The translations under genes and the position numbers were made by a program. A DNA stretch of 19,559 bases from Clostridia bacterium. GTDB taxonomy: Bacteria; Bacillota; Clostridia; Oscillospirales; CAG-272. The stretch is taken from positions 1 to 19,559 of the forward strand of contig JAFTXB010000199.1 in the NCBI GenBank assembly GCA_017461825.1. Reading direction: 5' to 3'. The notes beneath the pieces are model-generated. The model did no database searches. It was not told the DNA's origin and saw only the letters and a program-made list of their open reading frames with translations. Shown piece after piece: positions 1-7,130 of this stretch (position 1 is the stretch's first letter; each line of letters starts with the position of its first letter).

Positions 1-2
1 GG

Positions 3-1469
3 TACAAAAGGCTACGTTGCACAATTGTTGGTAAAGGTGTTGCCGACAGAGCTATGTCTATTCAAAATGTTTCTGTTGATGTAACTCTTGTCGGTGGTGC
101 AGGAAATATTGGTGGAATCGTGGCATCGACAAATGAATGCAATAATGCTGTTACAATTACCAATTGTTCGGTTTCCGGTTCTATTACTTCTACAGGTGCA
201 TCCAATGCCGGTATCGTTGGACTTGCATCAAGTGCTAATGAAAAGATCACTATCCAGAATTGTGTGAATTACGCAGATGTCAATCTTTCTGTTACTAACG
301 CTTATTCAGGTGGTATGGTAGGTCAATTGAACGCAACTGCGATTATCGAAAATTGTGTAAATGAAGGAACAATTAAAATTACTTTAGCGAGCGCAGGTAA
401 TGTTAGAAGCGGATGTATTGTAGGTTTTGTCGGCGATGGCGCAGATGGAAAAACTATTACAATCAAAGGTTGTATTGCAGGTGGAGCCGTGATCAAAGGA
501 AATAAATCAATCCGCGATATTGGCGGTGTTGTAGGAGTTATTTCCAACAAAAATCAAACCGTAATTATTGATTCTTGTGTTGCCAGTTGTAAGTTTACAA
601 CCGGTAGTACAGCCGCATCGCAAACTGACTGTGGAGCAATCGTGGGCTATTCTATGTGTAATGGTTCAGTTACCATAAGCAATTGCTTAATCACGGAAGG
701 CAACGGCACGGGAAACAATACATATAGTACTATCGTTGGCGGAACACAAACAGCAAAGGGGGCAGGTGATGGGCTGATTAGCGTATCAAATGTGATTTTT
801 GCTATGACGCTCGCTGAAAACGTATATATTACCAATCCTTTGGTAAATAACGGTACAACTGTTTCCGATAATGTTGAATTCAGCAATGTATATTATGATG
901 CATCCGTGGTTGATGCCGGCAGAGCCGAGTCTGTGATTCCCACGGCAACCGGTATTTCTTCCAAAACAACCGAACAACTGAAATCCGTTCCCACGGGTTG
1001 GACGAAGTGGATCGTGCAGGACAACACTTATCCCATCCCCGCAGCAATTGTACAGTCAAACTGCGTAGAACTGATTGGCTATCAAAACTACACCACCGCA
1101 CAAGATGGCAAGACCTCTTATCGCTTTATTGCTGTGGTTGACGAGCTTGCAAATCTCGGTGTAGAAGGCGCAATGGATTACGCCGGCTTTAAGGTCTCGA
1201 TCACGGTTGGTAACGATACTAAAACCGACACCGTATGGTGCAACAATGCTTACACCTCGCTCATCGGTGGCGAAACTACCTACCGCGCAGATCAATACGG
1301 CGGTGAGTATTTCTTCTTCTTTACGCTGACCAACGTTCCCGCAAACACTACCTTTGAGATCACCCTTACCCCCTGTGTAGGCACCTCTTCCGAAGCTGCG
1401 GATCTTTACGAGGGTGTTGCAAAGACGCTTACCCTGACGACCCCTGCGGCGTCGGGGTCTGCCAGTTGA
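3..1469 (+). CDS. Secreted beta-helix (GLUG-like repeat) protein, 5'-truncated
   Basis: The frame is open from base 3, so the gene begins outside the window. The first ATG (54) lies inside the repeat region and has no ribosome binding site. The first ~230 residues after that ATG hold about six imperfect repeats of 33-38 residues built on the pattern GGIVG...(V/I)TI.NC...G, which is typical of right-handed beta-helix surface proteins of the GLUG type. Each repeat carries a Cys after Asn, Ser or Gly. A linker with a TGWTKWIVQDNTYPIPA segment, common after such repeats, follows at about residues 312-330. A roughly 130-residue beta-rich domain then runs from about 338 to the end; I cannot name it. 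The first ~850 bases are clearly richer in A+T than the rest. The frame stops at TGA 1467-1469, but the next frame continues into an EEP enzyme domain, so the protein was probably longer. Presumed cell-surface or secreted; ligand unknown. Confidence 0.75.
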   Translation, partial: YKRLRCTIVGKGVADRAMSIQNVSVDVTLVGGAGNIGGIVASTNECNNAVTITNCSVSGSITSTGASNAGIVGLASSANEKITIQNCVNYADVNLSVTNAYSGGMVGQLNATAIIENCVNEGTIKITLASAGNVRSGCIVGFVGDGADGKTITIKGCIAGGAVIKGNKSIRDIGGVVGVISNKNQTVIIDSCVASCKFTTGSTAASQTDCGAIVGYSMCNGSVTISNCLITEGNGTGNNTYSTIVGGTQTAKGAGDGLISVSNVIFAMTLAENVYITNPLVNNGTTVSDNVEFSNVYYDASVVDAGRAESVIPTATGISSKTTEQLKSVPTGWTKWIVQDNTYPIPAAIVQSNCVELIGYQNYTTAQDGKTSYRFIAVVDELANLGVEGAMDYAGFKVSITVGNDTKTDTVWCNNAYTSLIGGETTYRADQYGGEYFFFFTLTNVPANTTFEITLTPCVGTSSEAADLYEGVAKTLTLTTPAASGSAS

Positions 1470-1491
1470 CCCTGCAACAACTCTTCGTGTA

Positions 1492-2598
1492 ATGTCCTTT
1501 AACGTGCAGGGCTCGGTTTCCAGCCTTGCCACAGGGCGTTATGCAGCAGTAAAACAACAGATCCTCGACTACAGCCCCGATCTTTTGGGACTGCAGGAGG
1601 ATCAACCCGATACGTGGGGCACGGCATCCAATTTTTCTCTTGAGGGATACACCCGCTATTGCTACGACGGTACGATCACGGGTGTTGACCCCGAGCGCCT
1701 TGCTATCTACGTGAAAAACGGCTTGACCGTGAAAACCTCGGGTTATACGGGGTTGATCTCTTCCGACAGCATGCGTGCGTTGACCTATGATGACGTAAAG
1801 TCGGGTGGAAAATATGCTTTAAACGACGCAATGTTTGATCAACTTCTCGCACTCGGCTCCGGCTCGACCGATAAGGAGAAGATCAACGACGCTTTGCATA
1901 ACGGGCAGGTATGGTACTTGTCGGGCGGTGCCGCAAAATCTATGAATCTGCTCGGCGGCAGACGCATGACCTACGTTGTTGTGGAAAAAGCGGGTCAGGA
2001 TGTGATCTACGTTAATATGCATGTGCAACACCGCTCGCAAAATAACAAATATGAAGGCTCCGAAGATGCGATTCAAGGTACGATTGAGGGAAAAGGCTCC
2101 TACTACAATCTTGTACAGACCGTTCGTTCCTACGAGCGCATGAAGACCTTTGAGCTCGCGCAGACAAAAATTGAGGCTCTGCTGCAGACCTATCCCAATG
2201 CCGAAGTTGTGATCACGGGTGACTTTAATGACACCAAAGCAGGTGCCATTCGCGATTTTTGCGGCGGCGCTGCCGATGCCGACGGTGTTTATGACGTTGC
2301 CATTGATGCCGGCTATCATGACGCTGCTTTGAATGCCAAAACCAACGGCGGCAACTTGACCACCACCTGGAACTCCTATTTTACAAATACGAAAGAGGGA
2401 CAGGCAAAAGAGGTCACCGACAAAACGCCGCTTGGCGGTACCGCGGGAACAGACGGACGCATTGATTTCTGCTTTGTTTCGGACGGTGTAACGGTGAATT
2501 GCTATCAAACCGGTGCTCCCTACGGTCAAGCGGGGGAGAGCGGAAGGCAGTATTATCTCTCCGACCATTTGTCGCTGATTGTGGATATTGTTTTTTAA
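1492..2598 (+). CDS. EEP-superfamily hydrolase domain (EEP1), probably the C-terminal part of the preceding gene
   Basis: This is an endonuclease/exonuclease/phosphatase fold protein of 368 residues. Visible catalytic motifs are MSFNVQ (Asn4), LLGLQED (Glu36), VNMHVQHRS (His), ITGDFND (Asp, Asn), RIDFCFVSD (Asp) and LSDH (Asp-His), so the active site looks complete. The family includes DNases, sphingomyelinases and inositol phosphatases; the substrate is not predictable here. The ATG at 1492 is a poor start. It has no ribosome binding site, and it lies inside the first core strand: its paralogues read LRVMSFNVQG, and here LRV is encoded just upstream in the same frame. The frame is open back to 1438 with no ATG, GTG or TTG. 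The domain is therefore probably translated as a fusion with the beta-helix protein, either before a recent frameshift or through one. A terminator follows at 2664. Confidence 0.75.
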   Translation: MSFNVQGSVSSLATGRYAAVKQQILDYSPDLLGLQEDQPDTWGTASNFSLEGYTRYCYDGTITGVDPERLAIYVKNGLTVKTSGYTGLISSDSMRALTYDDVKSGGKYALNDAMFDQLLALGSGSTDKEKINDALHNGQVWYLSGGAAKSMNLLGGRRMTYVVVEKAGQDVIYVNMHVQHRSQNNKYEGSEDAIQGTIEGKGSYYNLVQTVRSYERMKTFELAQTKIEALLQTYPNAEVVITGDFNDTKAGAIRDFCGGAADADGVYDVAIDAGYHDAALNAKTNGGNLTTTWNSYFTNTKEGQAKEVTDKTPLGGTAGTDGRIDFCFVSDGVTVNCYQTGAPYGQAGESGRQYYLSDHLSLIVDIVF

Positions 2599-2663
2599 AA
2601 CGCGTTTTCCTCGATTGTGCAGGACAGAAACGAGACTGTGACAATCATAAAAAAATCCCTTTT

Positions 2664-2706
2664 GGGGTTGATCTTCTTTTGCGGAGGATCAACCCCTCTT
2701 TTATTT
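2664..2706 (+). terminator. Rho-independent terminator after EEP1
   Basis: GGGGTTGATC (2664-2673) pairs perfectly with GATCAACCCC (2687-2696) around a 13-base loop and is followed by TCTTTTATTT. It closes the beta-helix/EEP1 unit. Confidence 0.85.
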
Positions 2707-2725
2707 GGGGTGAAAAACTTTAACA

Positions 2726-2818
2726 TGACATCCTGCGCGAAGGGAAACCTCAGCGAGGACACATTAATTTTCGCTCCGCTTAGGATGACACAGTAGAGGC
2801 GCTCCGCTTGGGGGGACA
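2726..2818. repeat. Three degenerate 17-bp repeat copies in intergenic DNA
   Basis: In the 328-base gap between EEP1 and the cadC-like gene, three 17-base units resemble one another. CTCCGCTTAGGATGACA (2774-2790) and CTCCGCTTGGGGGGACA (2802-2818) are direct copies 28 bases apart with 14 of 17 bases equal. TGACATCCTGCGCGAAG (2726-2742) is an inverted copy with 13 of 17 equal. They look like fragments of a dispersed intergenic repeat. The rest of the gap holds the terminator at 2664 and the promoter/operator at 2850-2899; I see no gene in it. Confidence 0.45.
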
Positions 2819-2849
2819 TGTGGAAATCTAAAAAAATTTGTAAATACTC

Positions 2850-2878
2850 TTGACAAATATAATTGTGTGTGATATAAT
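2850..2878 (+). promoter_or_regulatory. SigA-type promoter of the cad-like metal operon
   Basis: A perfect TTGACA (2850-2855) and a perfect TATAAT (2873-2878) are separated by 17 bases. Transcription should start near 2885, inside the operator that follows. Confidence 0.9.
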
Positions 2879-2883
2879 AACAC

Positions 2884-2899
2884 TTGAACAAATGTTCAA
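2884..2899. promoter_or_regulatory. ArsR/SmtB-family operator
   Basis: TTGAACAAATGTTCAA is a perfect 7-2-7 inverted repeat and matches the TGAACA-NN-TGTTCA pattern bound by SmtB/CzrA/CadC-type metal sensors. It covers the expected transcription start, just after the -10 box, so a bound repressor would block initiation. Autoregulation by the adjacent CadC-like protein is inferred. Confidence 0.88.
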
Positions 2900-2926
2900 A
2901 TGTTTAAAAGAAAAGGAGGGGGAGTA

Positions 2927-3283
2927 TTGAAGGATACGGCACCGCAGTGCGGATGCAGAGAAGTGCATCCCGACAGAATTGCGCATGCCGATGGGCAAAT
3001 GCCTGCCGAGGAAGAGCTCTTTTCGCTGGCAGATCTGTTTAAAATATTTGCCGACAGCACGCGTATTCGCATCTTGTACGTTTTATATGACACCGAGCTG
3101 TGTGTTTGCGACATTGCCCAAATGCTTGGGATGCAAATATCGGCGATCTCGCATCAGCTTCGCACGCTCAAACAGGCGCGTCTCGTGAAATACCGCCGCT
3201 CGGGAAAAACCGTTTACTACTCGTTGGCGGATGATCACATTCACTCCATTCTCGCACAGGGCATGGATCATATCAGAGAATAA
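2927..3283 (+). CDS. cadC: CadC-like ArsR/SmtB-family metal-sensing repressor
   Basis: This 118-residue winged-helix repressor releases DNA on binding toxic divalent metals. I place the start at TTG 2927, seven bases after AGGAGG (2914-2919). The longer frame from ATG 2900 would start only about 15 bases into the mRNA, next to the operator and without a ribosome binding site. Both metal sites of the family are visible. The thiolate site has Cys8 and Cys10 near the N terminus plus Cys59 and Cys61 in the ELCVCD motif. The alpha5 site is Asp102-x-His104 and His115-xx-Glu118, the same spacing as SmtB/CzrA and, with the final Glu, the residues known in staphylococcal CadC. The recognition helix lies around ISAISHQLRTL (71-81). 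It heads an operon with an HMA protein and a Zn/Cd ATPase. Likely inducers are Cd, Pb or Zn. Confidence 0.92.
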   Translation: MKDTAPQCGCREVHPDRIAHADGQMPAEEELFSLADLFKIFADSTRIRILYVLYDTELCVCDIAQMLGMQISAISHQLRTLKQARLVKYRRSGKTVYYSLADDHIHSILAQGMDHIRE

Positions 3284-3312
3284 TATTTGTTTTGAGAAAG
3301 GAAATACCTACT

Positions 3313-3534
3313 GTGAAAAAGACATTTTCAATGAACAATCTTGATTGCGCGAACTGCGCTGCAAAAATGGAAAAAGCAATTTTGAAGATCGACGGTGTTA
3401 CGGCGGCAACGGTCAGCTTTTTTGCGCAAAAGCTGGTGCTGGAGGCTGAGGACGCAAAATGGGATACTGTTGTAAAAAAAGCCTGTGAAGCGGTAAAGCG
3501 CGTGGATCCCGATTGCTCTGTGATCGTTAAATAA
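3313..3534 (+). CDS. Stand-alone heavy-metal-associated (HMA) domain protein
   Basis: A small 73-residue cytosolic metal-binding protein with the ferredoxin-like HMA fold. The LDCANCAAKME segment carries the CxxC metal-binding pair. It resembles the N-terminal CxxC domain of CadA-type ATPases (CANC) more than the GMTCxxC of copper chaperones. GTG 3313 is preceded by AAAGGA (3297-3302) at 10 bases; an in-frame TTG at 3292 would overlap that site, so GTG is preferred. It sits 29 bases after the repressor and just before an ATPase that lacks an HMA domain, so it probably supplies that domain in trans by delivering Zn or Cd. It could alternatively be a general metal buffer. Confidence 0.85.
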   Translation: MKKTFSMNNLDCANCAAKMEKAILKIDGVTAATVSFFAQKLVLEAEDAKWDTVVKKACEAVKRVDPDCSVIVK

Positions 3535-3545
3535 GGGTGGTTTTT

Positions 3546-5414
3546 ATGAATCTATCCAAAGGGCAAAGGCGCACTCTTGTACGTATTCTCTTGGCGGGGG
3601 CGGTTCTTGCTATGCTTGGCGGTCTTGCTTTGGGCGGCGTTTTGCCCGAGGCTTGGTATATTCGTCTGCCGCTGTTTTTGATCCCATATGTTCTCGTTGG
3701 ATGGGATGTTTTGTGGTCGGCTGTTCGAGGTGTTTTGCGTGGGCAGCTGCTCGATGAAAATTTTCTCATGGCATTGGCTACCCTTGGCGCACTTGTGATC
3801 GATGAATATCCCGAAGCGGTGTTTGTAATGCTGTTTTATCAGGTTGGCGAGCTGTTTCAGAGCATTGCTGTGGGAAAAAGCCGCAAATCGATTGCCGCAC
3901 TCATGGATATTCGCCCCGACGAGGCACGCGTTGAGCGTGAAGGGAGCGAATGCGTAGTTGATCCCGACGATGTTATTGTTGGGGAGGTTATCGTGATTCG
4001 CCCCGGGGAAAAGATCCCGCTGGACGGTGTGGTGATTGAAGGACGGAGCGAACTCAATACGCTGTCTCTGACAGGGGAGGCTTTGCCGCGCGATGTTGCC
4101 GAGGGGGACGAGGTGCTGTCGGGCTGTGTGAACATCAGCGGACTGTTGTGGATACGTGTCACAAAGCCGTTTGGCGAATCGACTGTATCGAAAATTTTGG
4201 AATTGGTTGAAAATTCGACCTTAGTAAAATCCAAAGCCGAGAATGCGGTTACAAAATTTGCGCATTGGTATACGCCCGCCGTTGTGGTGGGGGCTGTTCT
4301 TTTGGCGGTTGTGCCGTCGCTGATCACGGGAGAATGGCAACGCTGGCTCCATTCTGCACTTATCTTTTTGGTTGTATCCTGCCCCTGCGCATTGGTGATA
4401 TCGGTACCGCTCTCTTATTTTGGCGGTTTGGGATGTGCCTCGCGTCACGGCGTTTTGGTAAAGGGGGCTAACCGACTGGAATCGTTGGCAAATACCGAAA
4501 CAGTGGTATTTGACAAAACCGGAACCTTGACCGAAGGGAGCTTTTCTGTGACCGAGGTCATACCGACTGAAGGAATTGAGCGTCATGCGCTGTTACGGCT
4601 TTGTGCGGCGGCAGAGCAGTTTTCCAACCATCCCATTGCGGTTTCCTTGCGCGCATCCTGCACGGAGGCGGGCGCAGGCGAACTGCCGCATGCTGAAGCT
4701 CGGGAAATTGCGGGATTGGGCGTTTTGGCTGTAATTGACGGAAGGCGTGTTTTAGTTGGCAATGCTGCTCTGATGCGGCGCGAAAAGGTCGATTTTGCGG
4801 AGAAATGCAGTGCTGGAACGGTGATATATGTAGCCTCGGATGGGAAGTTTTTGGGAAGCATTGTTATTTCCGACACTGTTAAGAAAGGCGCATGTGAAGC
4901 GATCCGTATGCTGCGTCAATGCGGTGTCAAGCGTACCGTAATGCTCACGGGCGACCGCACCGAAGCAGCAAAGGCGGTGGCTGACCGATTGCAGATCGGG
5001 GAATATCACGCCTCTCTTTTGCCTGCCGACAAGGTGGAGCGGGTGGAAAAGCTGCTTGAAGAGAAACAAGGAGTGCTGGTGTTTGTTGGCGACGGTGTCA
5101 ACGATGCGCCCGTGTTGGCGCGAGCAGATGTAGGCATTGCTATGGGAGCGCTCGGCTCGGATGCCGCGATAGAAGCTGCTGACGTGGTTCTGATGGATGA
5201 TGATCCCACAAAGATTGCGGATGCCATTCGCATTTCTCGTTTTACTCGCCGCATCGTTTGGCAAAATATTGTCTTTGCGCTGGGGATCAAGGCTTTGTTT
5301 TTGGTTTTGAGTGTGTTTGGTCTTACAAACATGTGGGCGGCGACATTTGCTGATGTGGGAGTAGCGGTAATTGCGATTCTCAACGCCATGCGAACGTTGC
5401 GGTATCATGTATAA
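3546..5414 (+). CDS. cadA: P1B-2-type Zn2+/Cd2+/Pb2+-exporting ATPase
   Basis: A 622-residue membrane ATPase that pumps soft divalent metals out of the cell. Seen in order: N-terminal membrane helices with no CxxC domain, actuator loop with TGEALP (about 176-181), membrane CPC motif (SCPCALV, about 278-284), phosphorylation site DKTGTLT (Asp about 323), the NHPIA histidine loop, TGDR, and VGDGVNDAP. The C-terminal helices match the group P1B-2 signature: N-x7-K in NIVFALGIK, then DxG-x7-N ending in an Arg (DVGVAVIAILNAMR). This argues for Zn/Cd/Pb and against copper. ATG 3546 is chosen because GGGTGG precedes it by five bases; GTG 3537 overlaps that site. It follows the HMA gene by 11 bases and is controlled by the CadC-like repressor. 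Families of this type usually carry their own N-terminal HMA domain, which here is a separate gene. Confidence 0.95.
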   Translation: MNLSKGQRRTLVRILLAGAVLAMLGGLALGGVLPEAWYIRLPLFLIPYVLVGWDVLWSAVRGVLRGQLLDENFLMALATLGALVIDEYPEAVFVMLFYQVGELFQSIAVGKSRKSIAALMDIRPDEARVEREGSECVVDPDDVIVGEVIVIRPGEKIPLDGVVIEGRSELNTLSLTGEALPRDVAEGDEVLSGCVNISGLLWIRVTKPFGESTVSKILELVENSTLVKSKAENAVTKFAHWYTPAVVVGAVLLAVVPSLITGEWQRWLHSALIFLVVSCPCALVISVPLSYFGGLGCASRHGVLVKGANRLESLANTETVVFDKTGTLTEGSFSVTEVIPTEGIERHALLRLCAAAEQFSNHPIAVSLRASCTEAGAGELPHAEAREIAGLGVLAVIDGRRVLVGNAALMRREKVDFAEKCSAGTVIYVASDGKFLGSIVISDTVKKGACEAIRMLRQCGVKRTVMLTGDRTEAAKAVADRLQIGEYHASLLPADKVERVEKLLEEKQGVLVFVGDGVNDAPVLARADVGIAMGALGSDAAIEAADVVLMDDDPTKIADAIRISRFTRRIVWQNIVFALGIKALFLVLSVFGLTNMWAATFADVGVAVIAILNAMRTLRYHV

Positions 5415-5418
5415 AAAG

Positions 5419-5463
5419 AACTCGGTGAGGGCTTGATGAGAGCTTTTCTCACCGAGTTTTTTT
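5419..5463 (+). terminator. Rho-independent terminator of the metal operon
   Basis: AACTCGGTGAG (5419-5429) pairs perfectly with CTCACCGAGTT (5448-5458), and the stem runs into a T tract. It separates the ATPase from the EEP cluster. Confidence 0.9.
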
Positions 5464-5497
5464 GCGCTTGGGAAGGTTTTTGCAATATACTAAAAAA

Positions 5498-5559
5498 TTG
5501 TTTTTGGAAAAAAAAGAACAGAAATTGGAATTTACATGGCGAAAATAATGTGCTATAAT
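5498..5559 (+). promoter_or_regulatory. Conserved promoter module, copy 1 (EEP2)
   Basis: TTGTTTTTGG (5498-5507), a 23-base A-rich segment containing ACAGAAATTGGAA, TTTACA (5531-5536), a 17-base spacer ending TGC, and TATAAT (5554-5559). The same parts with the same spacings occur at 7012-7073 and 18015-18076. The -35 and extended -10 elements are those of a strong SigA promoter; the upstream conserved part could be an activator site or an A-tract UP element. Confidence 0.85.
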
Positions 5560-5620
5560 AAACTTATTATTAAGCAAGTTTCTCGGTCGGAGAATTTGTA
5601 AGAGAAAAGGAGAAGTCGAT

Positions 5621-6913
5621 ATGAAAAACAAAGGCTTTTTGACAAAGGCGATCGCCCTCATTTTGGTGCTTTTGATGTGCTTGCCCATGGCGGTTGCCTG
5701 CGACAGTGAATCCGAAAAGGATCCCGTTGATTCCACAGCGTCAAACAACGAAACAACCGCCTCTGCCGAGGAAACCACTGCGGGTGAGGAAGAAACCACA
5801 GAAGAGGATGATTCCGACAAGGTTCCGCTTCGCGTGATGTCCTTTAACGTGCAGGGCACGGTTACCGTTTCCGAGCGTTATGAGGCTGTCAAGTACCACA
5901 TTCTGTCCTATGCGCCCGATCTTTTGGGCTTGCAGGAGGATCTTCCCGCTACGTGGGCTGACGAAAACAATTTTAAGCTTGAAGGCTATACGCTCTACGG
6001 AAACTGCGATACCATCAAGGGGATTTCCTCCGAACGCGCGGGCATTTACGTAAAGGATGGCATCACCGTGAAGGAAGGCGGCTCCTTTGTTGTTGCGCCC
6101 GAAGGGAAGAATCGATGCATTTCTTATGACCATGTGAAAAAGGGCGGTCGTTTTGAGCTTACCGATGAGCTGTATAAACAGTTGAAATCGCTTTCGAACT
6201 TTCAGTCGGCGGTTGATAAGCTGGCGATCGAAGATGCGTTGCTCAATGGAAAAGTTTACCGTGATGCAAAAGGAACAACCTCCGGATTGATCCAGGGAAG
6301 ACGCGCGACCTACGTTGTGGCTGAAAAGGAAGGTCAAACCGTGATCTACGTCAACACCCATTTGATGAACCGCTCCCAAAACGGCAAGTATGCCGATTCT
6401 GCGGCAAACGTGGCGAGTAACAACCGCTATGTCCTTGTGCAGACGATCCGTAACATCGAGCGTATTCTGTGCTTTGAGTTTATTCAAGATAAGGTTAACG
6501 AGCTGAAAAAGACCTATCCCAATGCAGAGGTGATTCTGACAGCAGACTTTAACGACACCAGAACCGGTGTGCTGCGCGACTTCTGCAACGTGGATGGCGA
6601 CGGCGTTTGGGATTACATCACAAAGGCTGGCTATCAGGATACCGGACTTGCCGCAAAGACAAACGGCGGTAACCTGACATCCACATGGAATTCCTATTTT
6701 TCGGAATCCGCGCAGGGGAAGCTCGTAGGCAATAATGGCCCCATCGGCAATACGACCGGTAAGGACGGACGTATTGATTTCTGTTTCGTTTCCCCCGGTA
6801 TCAAAGTGTCTCATTATGAAACCGGTGCGCCTCATGCCAAGGCGGGTGAAAACGGCAGAGAGTACTACCTCTCCGACCATCTCTCCCTCATTGTGGATCT
6901 CAAGCTCGGCTGA
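5621..6913 (+). CDS. Surface lipoprotein of the EEP hydrolase superfamily (EEP2)
   Basis: A 430-residue exported protein. Residues 1-26 form a lipoprotein signal peptide ending in the lipobox AVAC, with Cys27 the lipidation site. A Thr/Glu/Asp-rich linker (about 28-67) should hold the enzyme off the membrane. The EEP domain starts at LRVMSFNVQG and shows Asn76, Glu106 (GLQED), His247 (VNTHLMNRS), Asp309 and Asn311 (ADFND), Asp386 (RIDFCFV) and Asp419-His420 (LSDH), a complete phosphodiesterase/phosphomonoesterase active site. A family-specific insertion (about 160-220, with KKGGRFELTDELY) is shared with its paralogues. The ribosome binding site AAAGGAGA precedes ATG 5621. It has its own promoter and terminator. 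Possible substrates are extracellular nucleic acid, sphingolipid or phosphorylated small molecules; the sequence does not decide. Confidence 0.9.
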   Translation: MKNKGFLTKAIALILVLLMCLPMAVACDSESEKDPVDSTASNNETTASAEETTAGEEETTEEDDSDKVPLRVMSFNVQGTVTVSERYEAVKYHILSYAPDLLGLQEDLPATWADENNFKLEGYTLYGNCDTIKGISSERAGIYVKDGITVKEGGSFVVAPEGKNRCISYDHVKKGGRFELTDELYKQLKSLSNFQSAVDKLAIEDALLNGKVYRDAKGTTSGLIQGRRATYVVAEKEGQTVIYVNTHLMNRSQNGKYADSAANVASNNRYVLVQTIRNIERILCFEFIQDKVNELKKTYPNAEVILTADFNDTRTGVLRDFCNVDGDGVWDYITKAGYQDTGLAAKTNGGNLTSTWNSYFSESAQGKLVGNNGPIGNTTGKDGRIDFCFVSPGIKVSHYETGAPHAKAGENGREYYLSDHLSLIVDLKLG

Positions 6914-6936
6914 TTGATTTTGAGTTGAAAATATCC

Positions 6937-6980
6937 AAAAAGCTCCTATGGCAGAAGCGGTTCTGCCACGGGAGCTTTTT
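6937..6980 (+). terminator. Rho-independent terminator after EEP2
   Basis: AAAAAGCTCCTATGGCAGAA pairs with TTCTGCCACGGGAGCTTTTT around GCGG, with one mismatch and one weak pair. The stem closely resembles the terminator at 9615-9657. Confidence 0.9.
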
Positions 6981-7011
6981 GCGATTAAAAAACGGACAGC
7001 GTTCTGAAAAA

Positions 7012-7073
7012 TTGTTTTTGGGAAAAAAAGCGCAGAAATGGGACTTTACATGATGAAAAAGGTATGTTATAAT
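7012..7073 (+). promoter_or_regulatory. Conserved promoter module, copy 2 (EEP3-EEP4)
   Basis: TTGTTTTTGG (7012-7021), a 23-base segment containing GCGCAGAAATGGGAC, TTTACA (7045-7050), a 17-base spacer ending TGT, and TATAAT (7068-7073). Every spacing equals copy 1. It lies directly upstream of the EEP3 leader and shows that the ATG at 7038 is promoter DNA, not coding. Confidence 0.87.
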
Positions 7074-7130
7074 AAAAAATATCAAGTCAATTTTTGTAAA
7101 AAGCCTTGTAATCAAAAAGGAGACCGTGAT

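Noticed and set aside
1457..1475. RF2-like programmed +1 frameshift at AGT TGA C
   Set aside because: UGA-C resembles the RF2 stop context, but AGU slipping to GUU pairs poorly and the upstream G-rich stretch is at a different distance. An indel in the G run is simpler, so recoding is kept only as an alternative.
3546..5414. Copper-transporting ATPase
   Set aside because: The CPC motif alone would allow it, but the C-terminal N-x7-K and DxG-x7-N signature and the CadC-type repressor point to Zn/Cd/Pb.
5741..6880. 379-codon open frame on the minus strand
   Set aside because: Antisense to the EEP2 gene, whose motifs, signal peptide, promoter and terminator are clear. Similar shadows appear opposite EEP1 and EEP3.
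7038..7130. Longer N terminus for EEP3 from ATG 7038
   Set aside because: This stretch contains the -35 and -10 boxes; the signal peptide and ribosome binding site belong to ATG 7131.
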